Positions 47,281-58,701 of a stretch of DNA of 64,000 nucleotides are shown one piece after another (within the stretch, counting starts at the first letter, position 1; every line of letters begins with the position of its first letter). The DNA comes from Hordeum vulgare subsp. vulgare (Eukaryota; Streptophyta; Magnoliopsida; Poales; Poaceae): assembly GCF_904849725.1 (NCBI RefSeq), contig NC_058521.1, forward strand, positions 564,034,176-564,098,175, given 5' to 3'. The notes below the pieces were generated by a model. It had not been told where the DNA came from. It saw nothing but the letters and a program-made list of their open reading frames with translations, and searched no databases. The position numbers and the translations under genes are program-made.

Positions 47281-47705
47281 TATTTCGTATGAAAAAAATA
47301 GAAATGTGTTGCAAAAAGGATAGAAAGGTAAAAAAGTAAAAGTAAAAAACGAAAAGAAATAAATCAAATAAAACCAATGAATTGTATAAATTAACCAAGA
47401 AAAGAAAAGAAACAAAGAAAACAAGGAGGAAAAAATAAAAAGGATAAGGAAACCAGAGAAAACCGATGCAAACTGATGCAAAATAGTGAAAAAATAGATG
47501 AACAAAAACAGAGAAAAATAATCTCGTGTAGCTATAGTATTAAGCGAGTTATAACAATCATACGTGGCGCGCCTGTGTCTCCTCGGCCGTGAGAGTTATG
47601 TCTCGCATTAAGCGAGATGGGTGAATCTCTCGCTGAAGCGTCTGGAGTAAATGAGGCTGCGCCGGGATTCGACCGCAGTTCGCTTTGATAGTGCGACGGG
47701 CAGCT
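47281..47705. other. Purine-rich intergenic sequence
   Basis: A- and G-rich (47285-47510), then a GC-richer part with inverted CTCGC/GCGAG motifs. Long minus-strand open frames are low-complexity and not credible. Confidence 0.4.
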
Positions 47706-48962
47706 TTTTTTTTTTAAGGACAACCACTGTATTCATATCATAATGTTTTGGGGGATACAGAGGTTGTCATGAGGTCGATGAAACCACACGGATCTATGGT
47801 AGTGGCCATCCGTGCAAGATTATGTGGCTCACTATTACTATTACGGTACTCATGAATAATAACACAACTACTAAACCTGGACATCCATCCCTGAATGTCA
47901 TTTAGGATCATGCAGTGCGCGCCTCGGTGCACTTGTTCCTTAAGCTCATCAACGACTCTCAGACAGTCAGATGCAATCCGTATTCTGGAACCATCATGTC
48001 CTCTGCCAATGTCAGGGCTTCTCTGCATGCGTGTGCCTCAAGAACCTCCGGGTCGATCATGCCAGGGAAGACCACCGCAGAAGCTCCAAGAAAACCTCCC
48101 TGATCATTGCGACATATAACTCCAATAGCTCCCGTATTTGATGACTTCCCAACAGCGCCATCCACATTCATTTTCGTCTCCCCTGTCGCTGGTGGAATCC
48201 ACCTTGGCCTGAGTGATCTCGCCGGCCTCCCCTGCTGGGGGTTCTTTGCTGGCAGTCCACGAACCTCGGATAGGTAACGCTGAATGAATAGATGTGCGGA
48301 TAGAGGGCTTTGGAATTCCTGCTCATGGATTGCCCACCATATCACCCAGAGCGTAGTAAGTACAGAAACAAAACGGTCGCCGCCAAGAGTATTACAGAGA
48401 CCATGCAGCCACAGCTTAGGATCATCCGTCTCATCCCCATACACCGGCAGTAGGGAATCATCCTCATCGTCCCTCAAAGACCAGACACTCTTCGCCATGT
48501 TACAATTGAGCAGGGCATGTCTCCACGTATCGACAGCAGCATGACATATCGGGCAAGATACCTCAGACGTCATATGGCGCCTTCCCCTCTCCTGACCCGT
48601 TGGCAAAGATGCCCGAGCCAATCTCCACGCGAACATACGTAACTTGGATGGAACTCGAACACCCCATAGCCTCTTCCAGTTAGTTTCCTCCCGAGTCGAA
48701 TGCGATGATTCTGTATCCCCATTGAGCCATCCTTCTCGTCTAGCTTTTGTAGCCATAACCATCCTATAGCACGATCGTACGGAGAAGACACCTGATCGTT
48801 CATACTGCCATGCATAGAAATCTTCCTGGGGAGTATGACTGAGAGGAATTCGCCGGACGATGTCGGCATCCATTGGAAGCAGCTGCTCTGCCAGAGCACG
48901 TTCATCCCAGCAACGATCATGTGATATAAGCTTCGATACTCGTTCCAGTGGATTTGGGGATA
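47706..48962 (-). pseudogene. LINE 3' part: zinc-binding region and RNase H, with poly(A)
   Basis: The minus-strand frame enters near 48962 (CWDERALAEQLLPMDADIVRRIPLS). It runs through a zinc-binding region (WGVRVPSKLRMFAWRLARAS, CPICHAAVDTWRHALLNC) into an RNase H-like domain (KMNVDGAVGKSS, ACREALTLAED). A stop and frameshift follow, then RIASDCLRVVDELKE. The plus-strand T run at 47707-47716 is the poly(A) tail. It is 5' truncated. The RNase H domain (RVT_3 type) separates it from the LINE in the nest. I could not find a clear target duplication. Confidence 0.85.
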
Positions 48963-50288
48963 CCGCTAGGCACTGACCCAGTGCTAAGTACGTTTCTTAT
49001 TTTTCTCCATTTAAGGCGCGGTCCACTTGAGGTAAATGAGAAGAGTTTCTTTTTTCTCCATTTCTTATTTTTTGTCTTTCATTCCTTTTCTTCAAATTTT
49101 GGTATTCTTCTTATTTCTTCTCTGATCTTTATTGATTTTCTTTATTTTCGTTTTTATACTTCGATTTTTTATTATTTCTCTTTGTTTTACTTCATGGTTT
49201 TTATCTTTTCTATTTTCTTCCTCATTTTACTCTTTTTGTTTAATTTTTAGTTTTAAAATTTATACATTATAAGAAAATAAAAATATAGATCCCAAGACCA
49301 AAAAAATGCATTTTTCGTACATTTTACATTGTATTATTACGTTTGTAATATTATGTAAAATAAAATATTTTTTATGGCAACCATATACTTTCTTATGGTC
49401 TCTTTTTACGTAATGACTAAGACAGAATTGACGGACGTAAAATTACTATGCATTAATGTAAAAATAAAGATGTTAAAGAATAATTATTCATCATTCAAGA
49501 TGACAAATAGTCAATGTATATATTCAAAAAGAACATGATAACCATATATATTTACTCATTTATTTATTGAAAAACATGGTAACTATTTTTTATTGTGTAT
49601 AATAAATTTATAAATAAAAATAAAATAAAGAAAAAACGATAAGAAAAATACGAAAAAAAACAGAAAAATAAGGTCGTACCCCCCCCCCCCCCCCGCCACC
49701 GTGCTCGTTGATCATCTTATCTCGGCCTCCCCTTCAGCAAGAATCTCTACCCTCTCGTTGAAGGCGAGATATAGGGGTGTCCCTCCTTAACTCGACCAGA
49801 CCTACCAGCCTGGTATAAAGGAACGCACTAGTGGGGGGGCGAATAGAAAGACTGGGGTAGGCTTCGATAATTTCTTTCTTCTTCTTTTTCATTCATTCAT
49901 ACATGTTTTTTGTTTGTGGTTTAAAAAATTATTTCAATATATTTAAAAAAAATGTAAATACACATATTTCAAAACTAAAGTTCACTTAGATGTTATTAAA
50001 AATGCAAATTTGAAAAATGTCAATGTAGTGTAAAATTTGCTAACGTAACCTTCTAAAACAAATGCTCGTTGGATTAAAAAAATGTTAGGGACAGTTGAAA
50101 ATCATAGCTCAGATTAAAAAACAAAATTATTTGAAAAACATGTCAATCATGTATTTAAAAAATGTTAAACGTGTGTAAGAAAAATTGTTCCTTCTTTGAA
50201 TGAAAATTATACACTACACTACATCGTAGACGCCTCGTCGTCGACGAAAACGTCTCCATAACTCTGCCGATCTGAGGTCCGCTAGGCA
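48963..50288. other. AT-rich intergenic sequence with a 16-base C run
   Basis: T-rich at 49010-49260, A-rich at 49600-49670, then 16 consecutive C at 49679-49694. No gene seen. The C run is a place to suspect length error. Confidence 0.4.
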
Positions 50289-50389
50289 ACGTTTTTGACC
50301 CACATATATGATGGGCCAGATACACAAGCATCTCAGCCCACCAATCAGACACTCCATCCTTGTAAATCATATATGTGGGTAAAAAACGT
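50289..50389. repeat. Near-perfect 24-bp inverted repeat upstream of the phospholipase gene
   Basis: Arms at 50289-50312 (ACGTTTTTGACCCACATATA plus TGAT) and 50366-50389 match at 23 of 24 positions, with a 53-base loop. It could be a small hairpin MITE or a structured promoter element, about 410 bp before the start codon. Confidence 0.8.
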
Positions 50390-50796
50390 GCTTCCATAAT
50401 AGATGTGGGATTAAACCACACTATTTCGGGCGTCCTCTTCCCTCAAAAAAACTTGGGGCGTCCTCTCCTCAGTTTGGTGCGGGTGGGGTGGACGCGCTCT
50501 CCCACGGTGGCACTGTCTGCGCCACGACTCAAAACCGACCGGTTCCTTCTTCCACCGCATGTCTTGTCTTGAGTTAACCACATCCGCATCTGTTTACTCT
50601 GCCCTCTCTCACTCCAAAAATAGACCAGCCCGCGCTATGGCATGAGCCATGGCAGCCACTCGCTAGCAAATCCACCAATTACCGCCATCGATCTGGGTAC
50701 CCTCCCGTGCGGCGATCGGTGTCGTCATCGTCGTCTTCTTCTTCTTCTTGATTGTCGACCGAGGTGTCGTCGGTTTGCATCAGCGGCTGATCGGTG

Positions 50797-52327
50797 ATGG
50801 CAAGCTACTGGTGCCGGCGACCGTGCGAGTCGTGCAGCACGAGGGCGATGGCGGGCAGCGTGGTCGGCCAGCCGGTGGCGCCGGGGCAGAGGGTGACGGT
50901 GCTGACCATCGACGGCGGCGGCATCCGCGGCCTCATCCCGGGCACCATCCTCGCCTTCCTCGAGGCCAGGCTGCAGGAGCTGGACGGGCCGGACGCGCGC
51001 CTGGCCGACTACTTCGACTGCATCGCCGGCACCAGCACCGGCGGGCTCATCACCGCCATGCTCACCGCGCCCGGCCAGGACGGCCGCCCGCTCTTCGCCG
51101 CCAAGGACGTCAACCGCTTCTACCTCGACAACGGGCCCTACATCTTCCCCCAAAGGCGAGAGCACGAGCGATCTCATGGCCATGGATCATGCCAGCTGAA
51201 CCGGTGATTGATGTGTGAATTGTGTTGAGCTGTGCCAGGAGGTGCGCGCTCGCCGCGGTGACCGCGTCGCTGAGGCGGCCGAGGTACAGCGGCAAGTACC
51301 TGCACGGCAAGATCAGGAGCATGCTGGGCGAGACGAGGCTGTGCGACGCGCTCACCGACGTCGTCATCCCCACCTTCGACGTCAAGCTTCTCCAGCCCAT
51401 CATCTTCTCCACATACGACGTATGCTAATTTACGCCATTGATCAGATAGATCCATCCTCCTTGGATCAGACAGACATGGGGCTAAAATCGTTGAAGGATC
51501 ATGCGTGCAGGCCAGGAACATGCCCCTGAAGAACGCGCGGCTTGCCGACATCTGCATCGGCACCTCCGCCGCCCCGACCTACCTCCCGGCGCACCACTTC
51601 CACACCCAAGACGACAACGGTAAGGAGCGCGAGTACAACCTCATCGACGGCGGCGTCGCCGCCAACAATCCGGTAACCAACCAATCAAGCGTCCATCAGT
51701 CATCACATATTCAGATACGCTGCCCGAGCACACTGATGAACTGAGTTGTGAGAGATGCAGACGATGGTGACCATGACGCAGATCACCAAGAAGATGATGG
51801 TCAAGGACAGGGAGGAGCTGTACCCGGTGAAGCCGTCGGACTGCGGCAAGTTCCTGGTGCTGTCCATCGGGACCGGCTCGACGTCGGACCAGGGGCTGTA
51901 CACGGCCAAGCAGTGCTCCCAGTGGGGCATCATCCGCTGGCTGCGCAACAAGGGCATGGCGCCCATCATCGACATCTTCATGGCGGCCAGCTCCGACCTC
52001 GTCGACATCCACGCCGCCGTGCTCTTCCAGTCGCTGCACAGCGACGGTAACTACCTCCGCATCCAGGACAACTCGCTCCACGGCCCAGCCGCGACGGTGG
52101 ACGCCGCCACGCCCGAGAACATGGCGGAGCTCCTCAGGATCGGCGAGCGGATGTTGGCACAGAGGGTGTCCAGGGTGAACGTCGAGACCGGGAGGTACGA
52201 GGAGATACGGGGCGCCGGGAGCAACGCCGACGCGCTCGCCGGCTTCGCCAAACAGCTCTCCGACGAGAGGAGGACAAGGCTCGGCCGCCGGCGCGTTGGC
52301 GCCGGCCGTCTGAAATCCAGACGCTGA
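50797..52327 (+). CDS. Patatin-like phospholipase (acyl hydrolase), four exons
   Basis: Probable exons: 50797-51155, 51239-51419, 51511-51672, 51761-52327; phases agree and give 422 residues. Patatin-like proteins hydrolyse acyl chains from phospho- and galactolipids in defence and lipid turnover, using a Ser-Asp dyad. Visible are the oxyanion loop DGGGIRG (39-45), the nucleophile elbow GTSTGG (Ser80) and the DGG motif with Asp226 ([11 protein letters not shown]). No signal peptide or membrane segment is apparent, so it is probably cytosolic or peripheral. ATG 50797 (MASYWCRRP) is chosen because rice relatives as I recall them begin similarly; ATG 50848 is possible. Introns 2 and 3 are GT-AG; intron 1 appears to be GC-AG. 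Length and motifs look intact. Confidence 0.9.
51156..51238 (+). other. Candidate GC-AG intron
   Basis: Exon 1 (IFPQ) and exon 2 ([11 protein letters not shown]) join in phase only if the donor is AAAG|GCGAGA. No GT donor in the right phase lies nearby, and reading through gives a stop after HGSCQLNR. Confidence 0.65.
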
Positions 52328-52756
52328 TCTTGTAACTTAGTGTGGGTTAGTTTCATCTATTTTCTTTATATACTTTTTGGCTGGGATTAGGTAGAGAAAG
52401 CTTCACATGGATAATGAAAGGAAATGAGCAGTTCAGGAGAAATAATACACTTGATGAAGCCAAAATCTCTCTCAATTGGTCACCGTCGCAATTGTATATC
52501 CCTTTCGACATCATCATCATGAATAAATCAACAGTGAACAAGAGCCGAACAAAAATTTACACAAAGCCTCGCTACCTATTTCGGCAAGCTTGAACATAAA
52601 TGAATGGATTGCAGAATTGAAAGAAGAAAAACCTGACCTATACAACAGAACACTGGGAACACTGGTTAGACGATCGTGGGGACTCTGCCCGAATGCCGGC
52701 TTCAGTCCGAGGATCATCACCAACAGTAACTTGCACAGGCGAGGCGGCAAATGTGC
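52328..52756. other. Tail-to-tail intergenic space
   Basis: 429 bp between two convergent stop codons. It must hold the 3' UTRs and polyadenylation sites of both genes. AT-rich in the first half; no repeat seen. Confidence 0.5.
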
Positions 52757-55700
52757 TCACCTTACAGTGACTGTATTCTTGGTTCCACTGCACAGGCTTG
52801 AATTGGCCAAGCACTCATGGGGGTTAGAATAGAAGTAATCCTCCTCTTTCGGCTTGTTTTCGAGTTTTCGCCGACAGGATGGTTGAACCACACGGCCTCT
52901 ATGAACTTCTTGGACAGAAGATGTAAAATTCTCCCAAGAAATTGTCTTGTTGGTGTACAAGTCTATAAGTTCAACTAGTTTCCGTCGGTCTGGCAACACA
53001 CTTTTTCGGAAACCCAGGAACCTGAAGACAAAAATTCAACCAGATAATTATAACCAGAGGATACTATCTATTTATTTTTATTTTTTAAGGAGTAGACTAC
53101 TAAACTTGTTGTACAAGAGTGCTATATGTACACGCTGTATCCTGAAAAGATATTTGATTGATTTTATAAGACGAAATATTGCCGTATATATACCTTCTGT
53201 GGCCTTCAACAAGTTTTGCCATGTTACCATCGTAAGTAGGAAGGAAAACATCACTAGCGGTGGATACAATGAAATCAAGTGCAGCCATCTGAGAAGAATG
53301 GTTTTGAAACTGGCGCAGAGGTTCTGAATCTAGCAGCATCTCTTTTCTTACCTGAAAGATAATCAGTATTGCTTATATTAGCGGGTTTGGTACATATAGG
53401 GAGTATGACACCCTGGATATAAAATGGGAGGTTGGAAAACTGCAAGCAGTATTGGCAGAAACGAGCAAACTCTCACTTGCAATTGAATGTTCGGAAATTG
53501 CACTATAGTTAAACATGAACAAGCCAATGTAATTGACAAAAGTATTAGGCACACTTACGAGTTTTGGAAAAGCAGCTCGTAATGGTTCCAATCTCTTTTC
53601 TCCCCCGTATATTTCACCAGCAGCAATGTATACGAGAGTATCCTTTTCGAAGCCCAAGGCTTTCAAAACCAGTGATGCCTCCTCAGGCGTAAGTGGGCAT
53701 AGTCCTTCTGATCTCTTGGCTTTGGAATCAATTTCTTTTTCTCTCCACCATGGATAAGCATACCTGATGGATGGGAAAAAGTTAGATTCTGGTGATTCAA
53801 AAAATTTCTACCACGTTTCAGCTCAAGAAAAACAGCAAGGCCAAGATAAGATGGCACGCCTTCTCAAATAAAAATAAAAATAAAAACAAGATGGCACTCA
53901 ACCAATTTGACTGTGCTAACAACAGATGAACAGTTGAATTTTTATTCAATTCACATGAATCCATCATGAAAAAGGAAACTATGTATGAAAACGCGCAACT
54001 TATTGAGACTGATACCGATGCTACACTGCATCCAGCTCTGAACATTAGCTATGTAAAACGAGAACTGTATGCAGGGACGCAAGAGACAAACTAATATATA
54101 CTACAAGAGAACTGTATGCAGGCATCAGGACACCGTCGCTGAGGAAAAAGAAGATGAACTTGATCTGTCAACGAGGTCTTCCTTAGCTGTAGTCCGTGAT
54201 GCTGTAATAAAAGATAAACCCTGTTTTGGGTGAACTGCTGTTTTGGTGTAGTAGACTTTGGAGCCGTTGAGGCCAGACTTTCTTTCCTAGGCTGATTCTA
54301 GTGTTAGGTCAGCTGCTATGTACTGGTGATCTTTTTGCTTCATGTTATAAAATGGGGCAGGGGGGAAACCCCTTTTGATCAAAAAAAAACTAATATATAC
54401 AACATCTATGTCACCATTGCTAGTATCTGTAGACGTTTTCCATCAATGTCAGTGAAGAACCAATAAAGTAAACGTTTTCCTTCTGTAAGAAACTACTTGA
54501 GTCAAAATCCAAAAGGCTACTACGTGTGTATTCATACTAGATGAAAGTGAAAGACTGTACAACGAAAATGGTACCTCATTCTTTTGAGCTCCTCAGCCTC
54601 TTCAGGATTAAGACCATGATTGCAACCAGAAAACGCCAGCATGTCCATCTCATATCGTAAATGCAATGCCACAAATGATCCCTTGTCTCGAAGTTTCCAT
54701 ACCAGTTTATTACCCAATGCCTCAATTTGAGGGGTAAACTTCAGTGCACGGAAATTAACACGGCATCTAACCAGTTGAAGTTCAGTACTGATGCCATTGT
54801 TTGCTAACCGAGCATCTGTCTTGTTAAAGTGGATGACTTTATATTTGCTGAAGAGTGGCAAAATCTGCGCAGGTGAGAGACTATGAAGAGTACATAGTAA
54901 TGCATGTACCATAAAGCAAGGGTGGATCCCAGATAAGTTGACAGACCTGGTGCAGGTAATACTTCTCATCTGACCAACTCACAGGTGACATGTCAAGTGT
55001 GATGCTTGAATCTGTTGGACCAAACCTCTTTGGTAGCCGTTTGACAATGCGCACTTCATCTCTTAATGTGGTAATGAAATGCCTCACATCAAATATGTCT
55101 CCAAAATTGCTGAAAAGCATACAGAATACTAGCCGCTTAAGATATCATCAACCTGGCTAATACATAGAGAACCTCTTCAAGAAAATGGAATGAACCTCTG
55201 ATCTGCCCAGAATGATCTCTTGTCAAGTTCTGGCACAACCATCGTGAGGTTTAGCAGACGTGCCACTGCCACCATGTCACATATCTTGAAGAACAGAGAT
55301 TGAAAAGAACAACAAGAGTTAGAATGGGAAAACTAGGATTAAACTGCGGAAGTAAGAAAAAACAAGTGACCTCTGAACGCATCTGATTTAGACCTCCATT
55401 GCAGGATATCTTCAGATAACCATTGCTTTTGTAGATTCCTGGAGAAAAAAGTCACGTTTACTGTTGGTGGTGATTGACTGAAACAGTAACATCTTGACAA
55501 AATATTTGCAAACCCGTAAGTAAGTATCTCAACAAAACATCAAGATAACTGCAGCTTCTATCCCCCGCACCCACCCACCCACCCACCCACCGAGATACTA
55601 ATCAGTTAATACATCAATTTCCGATTTGGCATGCCTTCCAGACCGAGCCATATTTCTCACTCAAGGCAGCTTAGGCTTTCAGCAGGCAGCAGCAGCCTCT

Positions 55701-56075
55701 CTAACGTCACAAATTTGGCATGAATTTCTTCCTTTGGCAGGAAAATTGGCATGGACTTGGGGAGGAAGGGTGATAACAAAAATGCACCCACTCTTACATG
55801 TATCATTTCAAAATTGAATAACTTCATCATTTATTTCCTCGTAGATACTAATCGATAAAATTTAGCCAGTAGTAGTAACAGAATAACCCAGAAAGGCACT
55901 CACTTGGGGGCGGTGGAGGGGGCGAGGAAGGCGGCGGCGAAGGGGCGGGCGCGCCACCGGCAAGGCCGAAGAGGACGAGGAGGCGGCTGACGGCGACGAG
56001 CTGCGCGACGGAGGCCCACAGCAGCAGGGCGGCGCAGCCCGCGACGAGCCAAAACCTAGGCCTGGACCGCGCCAT
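52757..56075 (-). CDS. Plant O-fucosyltransferase-family protein, eight exons
   Basis: Exons (minus): 56075-55904, 55438-55371, 55284-55196, 55109-54947, 54864-54575, 53763-53559, 53351-53194, 53021-52757. All introns are GT-AG with consistent phase, giving 469 residues. It is a type II Golgi glycosyltransferase: a hydrophobic anchor (about 8-40), a proline-rich stem (43-57), then the GDP-fucose O-fucosyltransferase domain (PF10250 type), starting at CNGGLNQMR (70-78). HLRYEMDML (from His232) is the family's conserved sugar-nucleotide-site motif; [18 protein letters not shown] lies near the end. Substrate unknown (pectin or protein in characterised relatives). No disabling change seen. The 5' region is GC-rich with a CCG repeat. 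Confidence 0.92.
55568..55591. repeat. CCCA microsatellite in intron 1 of the O-fucosyltransferase gene
   Basis: About six CCCA units. Likely length-variable. Confidence 0.9.
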
Positions 56076-56130
56076 GGCGGCCTCACAGCCGGCGCCGCCC
56101 CCCGATCGGGGCCGGCATTTTTTGGAGTTC

Positions 56131-56157
56131 GCGGTGGCGGCGGCGGCGGCGGCGGCT
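56131..56157. repeat. CGG triplet repeat upstream of the O-fucosyltransferase start
   Basis: GCGGTGGCGGCGGCGGCGGC and more, 56 bp before the ATG on the minus strand, probably in the 5' UTR. Confidence 0.85.
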
Positions 56158-57000
56158 CCGGAGGATCTCGGGGAGGGACCCGTGGGGGAGCTAAGATCTT
56201 GTTGGCCTAGCTGTGGGGAGACTGGGGCACAGAGTGTGCGTTGCTGCGGCTACGCGTTTGGCTTTTGTGGCACAGAGTGTTGTTGGTAGCTGGTAGGAGG
56301 AGGAGGACCGGCGGCTTGGCTTGACATGGATTATCCTTGGCTAATAAGTGTGTGATGACTAGGTGGGCTACGCTTAGCACACTGCACTACACTGGTAGAA
56401 CATGACACGGGCAGTTCCAAGATTTTGGGAGCTCTACTTTTTTTTCAAAAATTTCAGGTCCCAAACGTAAATATTCATCAAAAGTATAGAGAGTCTCAAA
56501 TATATTAATATAATAAAAATTACATCAAGGTATCTAGACCACCAAACGACCACTACCGTCGCCGGAACGAGCCGTCAACGCTCCGTTGTAACCGCACCCC
56601 TACGAGAGGTGGCTTGACCTTGTCGATAACAGTCGGGAAGTCTTTGTCCAGGACCAGCGCTGTGGAGGCGTAGTCGTTACCGTTGAAACCTTGAATAGAT
56701 CTTAAGCAACCGACATCAAATCTCGTCGTCGTCGTACACGCATAACAAGAAACACTAACCTCGACGACCCAAGGAGAACGCATGAATCAATGTTGGGGCG
56801 CCGAAGCTCCTTCGACCACGTCAGATGGACGAACGAGGAGGACCAGAGCATGAAAAACAAATTCAAAGAAGAAGCGTCGCACGTGTGAGGACTAAAAAAT
56901 GCTAACCTACTACTAGTTGGAGTGAAGGCACATGGATCCCCCTTTGTCGTTGAAACGAGCCTGACAATAGAGGTGAGGGTATGTAAGGAGAGAGCAGAGT
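56158..57000. other. Probable promoter side of the O-fucosyltransferase gene and unassigned DNA
   Basis: No repeat or gene recognised with confidence. The minus-strand open frame 56553-56783 has no known domain. The segment after 56800 may already be degraded transposon sequence. Confidence 0.35.
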
Positions 57001-58270
57001 CCTAGCTATGACGAGTTTGTACACACGATGTATGGGTTCAGGCCCCTCTCGTGGAGGTAACAGCCCTACGTCTCAGTGCTCTGGAGCTCTTGTCGTGTGG
57101 AATATGTGTGTTACAGGGGGTGCGAACCCTTGTGTCGGAGGGAAGGGGTGGCTTATATAGAGTGCGCTACCCAACCAAGGGTTTGATTAATAGGGATTAA
57201 AGGCGTACGTTACTGATAACGCATGTAATAAATGTTACTTATGACGTCCAGTCGAATGTACGCTCGTTGGCCTCTCTGGAGTGGCTTCTGATCTTTTGCG
57301 GTCTACTGGTTTGTAGTTCTTCTGAGTGAAAGTCTTCCGTCGAGTGAAGGGCGAAAGTCTCCGGGTGGATGTTCTACCGAGTGACCCATGTACCATGACG
57401 AGTCAGTCGAAGTCTTCCTTGAAATCTTTAAGTCTTTAATGTTGTGTACTTGGGTAGGACATGTAGGTCAGGTCTATGACCCTATCCTAGGTACATATCC
57501 CCATAATTAGCCCCCGAATGGATCGGGGTTCGAGTGGGAAAGGGGTCGATGCAGATTCTGATAAGACACGCAAACTCTGAGTGCACATCAAGGTTTGGCG
57601 GAAGTGTGCGTCGATTGAAGTCTTTGTCGTTCATCCCGATCGATTCTGTCTTGAAATGCATCCGAATGAATTTGAAAGTGAAAACTGATCCGAGTGATCA
57701 ACAGGATCTTTTGATATGATTGGTCACTTCATCAGGTCCGATTTCACGGGATTCGAAAATTTGGTAAGCGCGCGCCGCGCGATGATGACACAACGGTTGG
57801 GGCAAGTGGGAGCACAAAGCCTCGATTATCGCGCCGCCCTTATCGCCATGTATCGTGTTTCCTCTATTATCGGGATAGACAGAGATTTGGCGGACCCACG
57901 GGTCAGCGACTCACTCGGGTGGCTATAAGATGGGCCGGCGCTAGGGTTGAAACAATGCTCCTCTTCAATTCCCCTATTTTTCTTCATCGCCTCTGCCTCA
58001 CGAGCACCGCTTAGATCTGTCTCCACCACCACCTTTATCGGCGTTACTGATAACGTGCGTAATAAATGTTACTTATGACGGCCAGTCGAATGTATGATCG
58101 TTGGCCTCCCTGAAGTGGCTTCTGATCTTCTACGGTCGACTGGTTTGAGTTCTTCCGAGTGAAAGACTTCCGTCGACTGAAGGGAGAAAGTCTCTGAGTG
58201 GATGTTTTACCGAGTGACCCATGTACCATGACGAGTCAGTCGGAGTCTTCCTTAAAACCTTTAAGTCTTT
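57001..58270. repeat. LTR-like remnants with a 230-bp direct repeat
   Basis: Two similar copies of a block starting GTTACTGATAACG lie at 57209-57438 and 58043-58270, about 830 bp apart and in the same orientation. Between them is promoter-like sequence (GGCTATAAGATGGGCC near 57920) followed by a GC-rich leader-like stretch. TTATATAGAGTGCGC precedes the first copy. I infer a rearranged LTR of an unidentified Gypsy family. No coding capacity. Confidence 0.5.
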
Positions 58271-58701
58271 CTAGATGAGTTTACCCTCGTCGTCAACGAA
58301 AAGAGGAGAAAAGGTTATGTCTTTTCTAGACTTGCGATTTTCACGGTTTATTCATAGGAAGTGTCTGGTGTTTAGCAACATAGTATAGAATAAAACAAAT
58401 ATTACTTTTTAGTAATTGTTAACATGCTAACTTGTCGAGCGAAAGATGTACTCGCAGAGTTTTTCTTAGGTTCTATGACCAACTAACCCACCATGAAGTA
58501 TGCCTATCTCCAACTTCGTGCCGTAATACGCCTACAAACGCCCGGACAAACACGTATGGATCATTTTATTTCATCCAATATGGTACCGCATACGTCCACG
58601 CACGAGTGTGCATACGTCCCCTGACCCAATCAAAACCTCACTCGGAGCCCGCATTTTTCTAGCTCCATCCCTCCTCGCTTGCTTTGTATTTTTGCCCTGC
58701 C
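58271..58701. other. Intergenic flank of the BARE1-type element
   Basis: No feature recognised. The 5 bases before the LTR are CTGCC, which should recur at the far end of the element outside the window. Confidence 0.4.

Noticed and set aside
47140..47505. Phenylalanine-rich minus-strand open frames resembling membrane proteins
   Set aside because: They are translations of an A/G-rich low-complexity tract, without domain or gene context.
49679..49694. Sixteen-base C run as a structural or regulatory signal
   Set aside because: A lone homopolymer of uncertain true length in AT-rich intergenic DNA; no partner tracts for a quadruplex or i-motif and a likely sequencing weak point.
56553..56783. 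Minus-strand open frame of 76 codons upstream of the O-fucosyltransferase gene
   Set aside because: Short, no domain, no supporting splice or repeat context.
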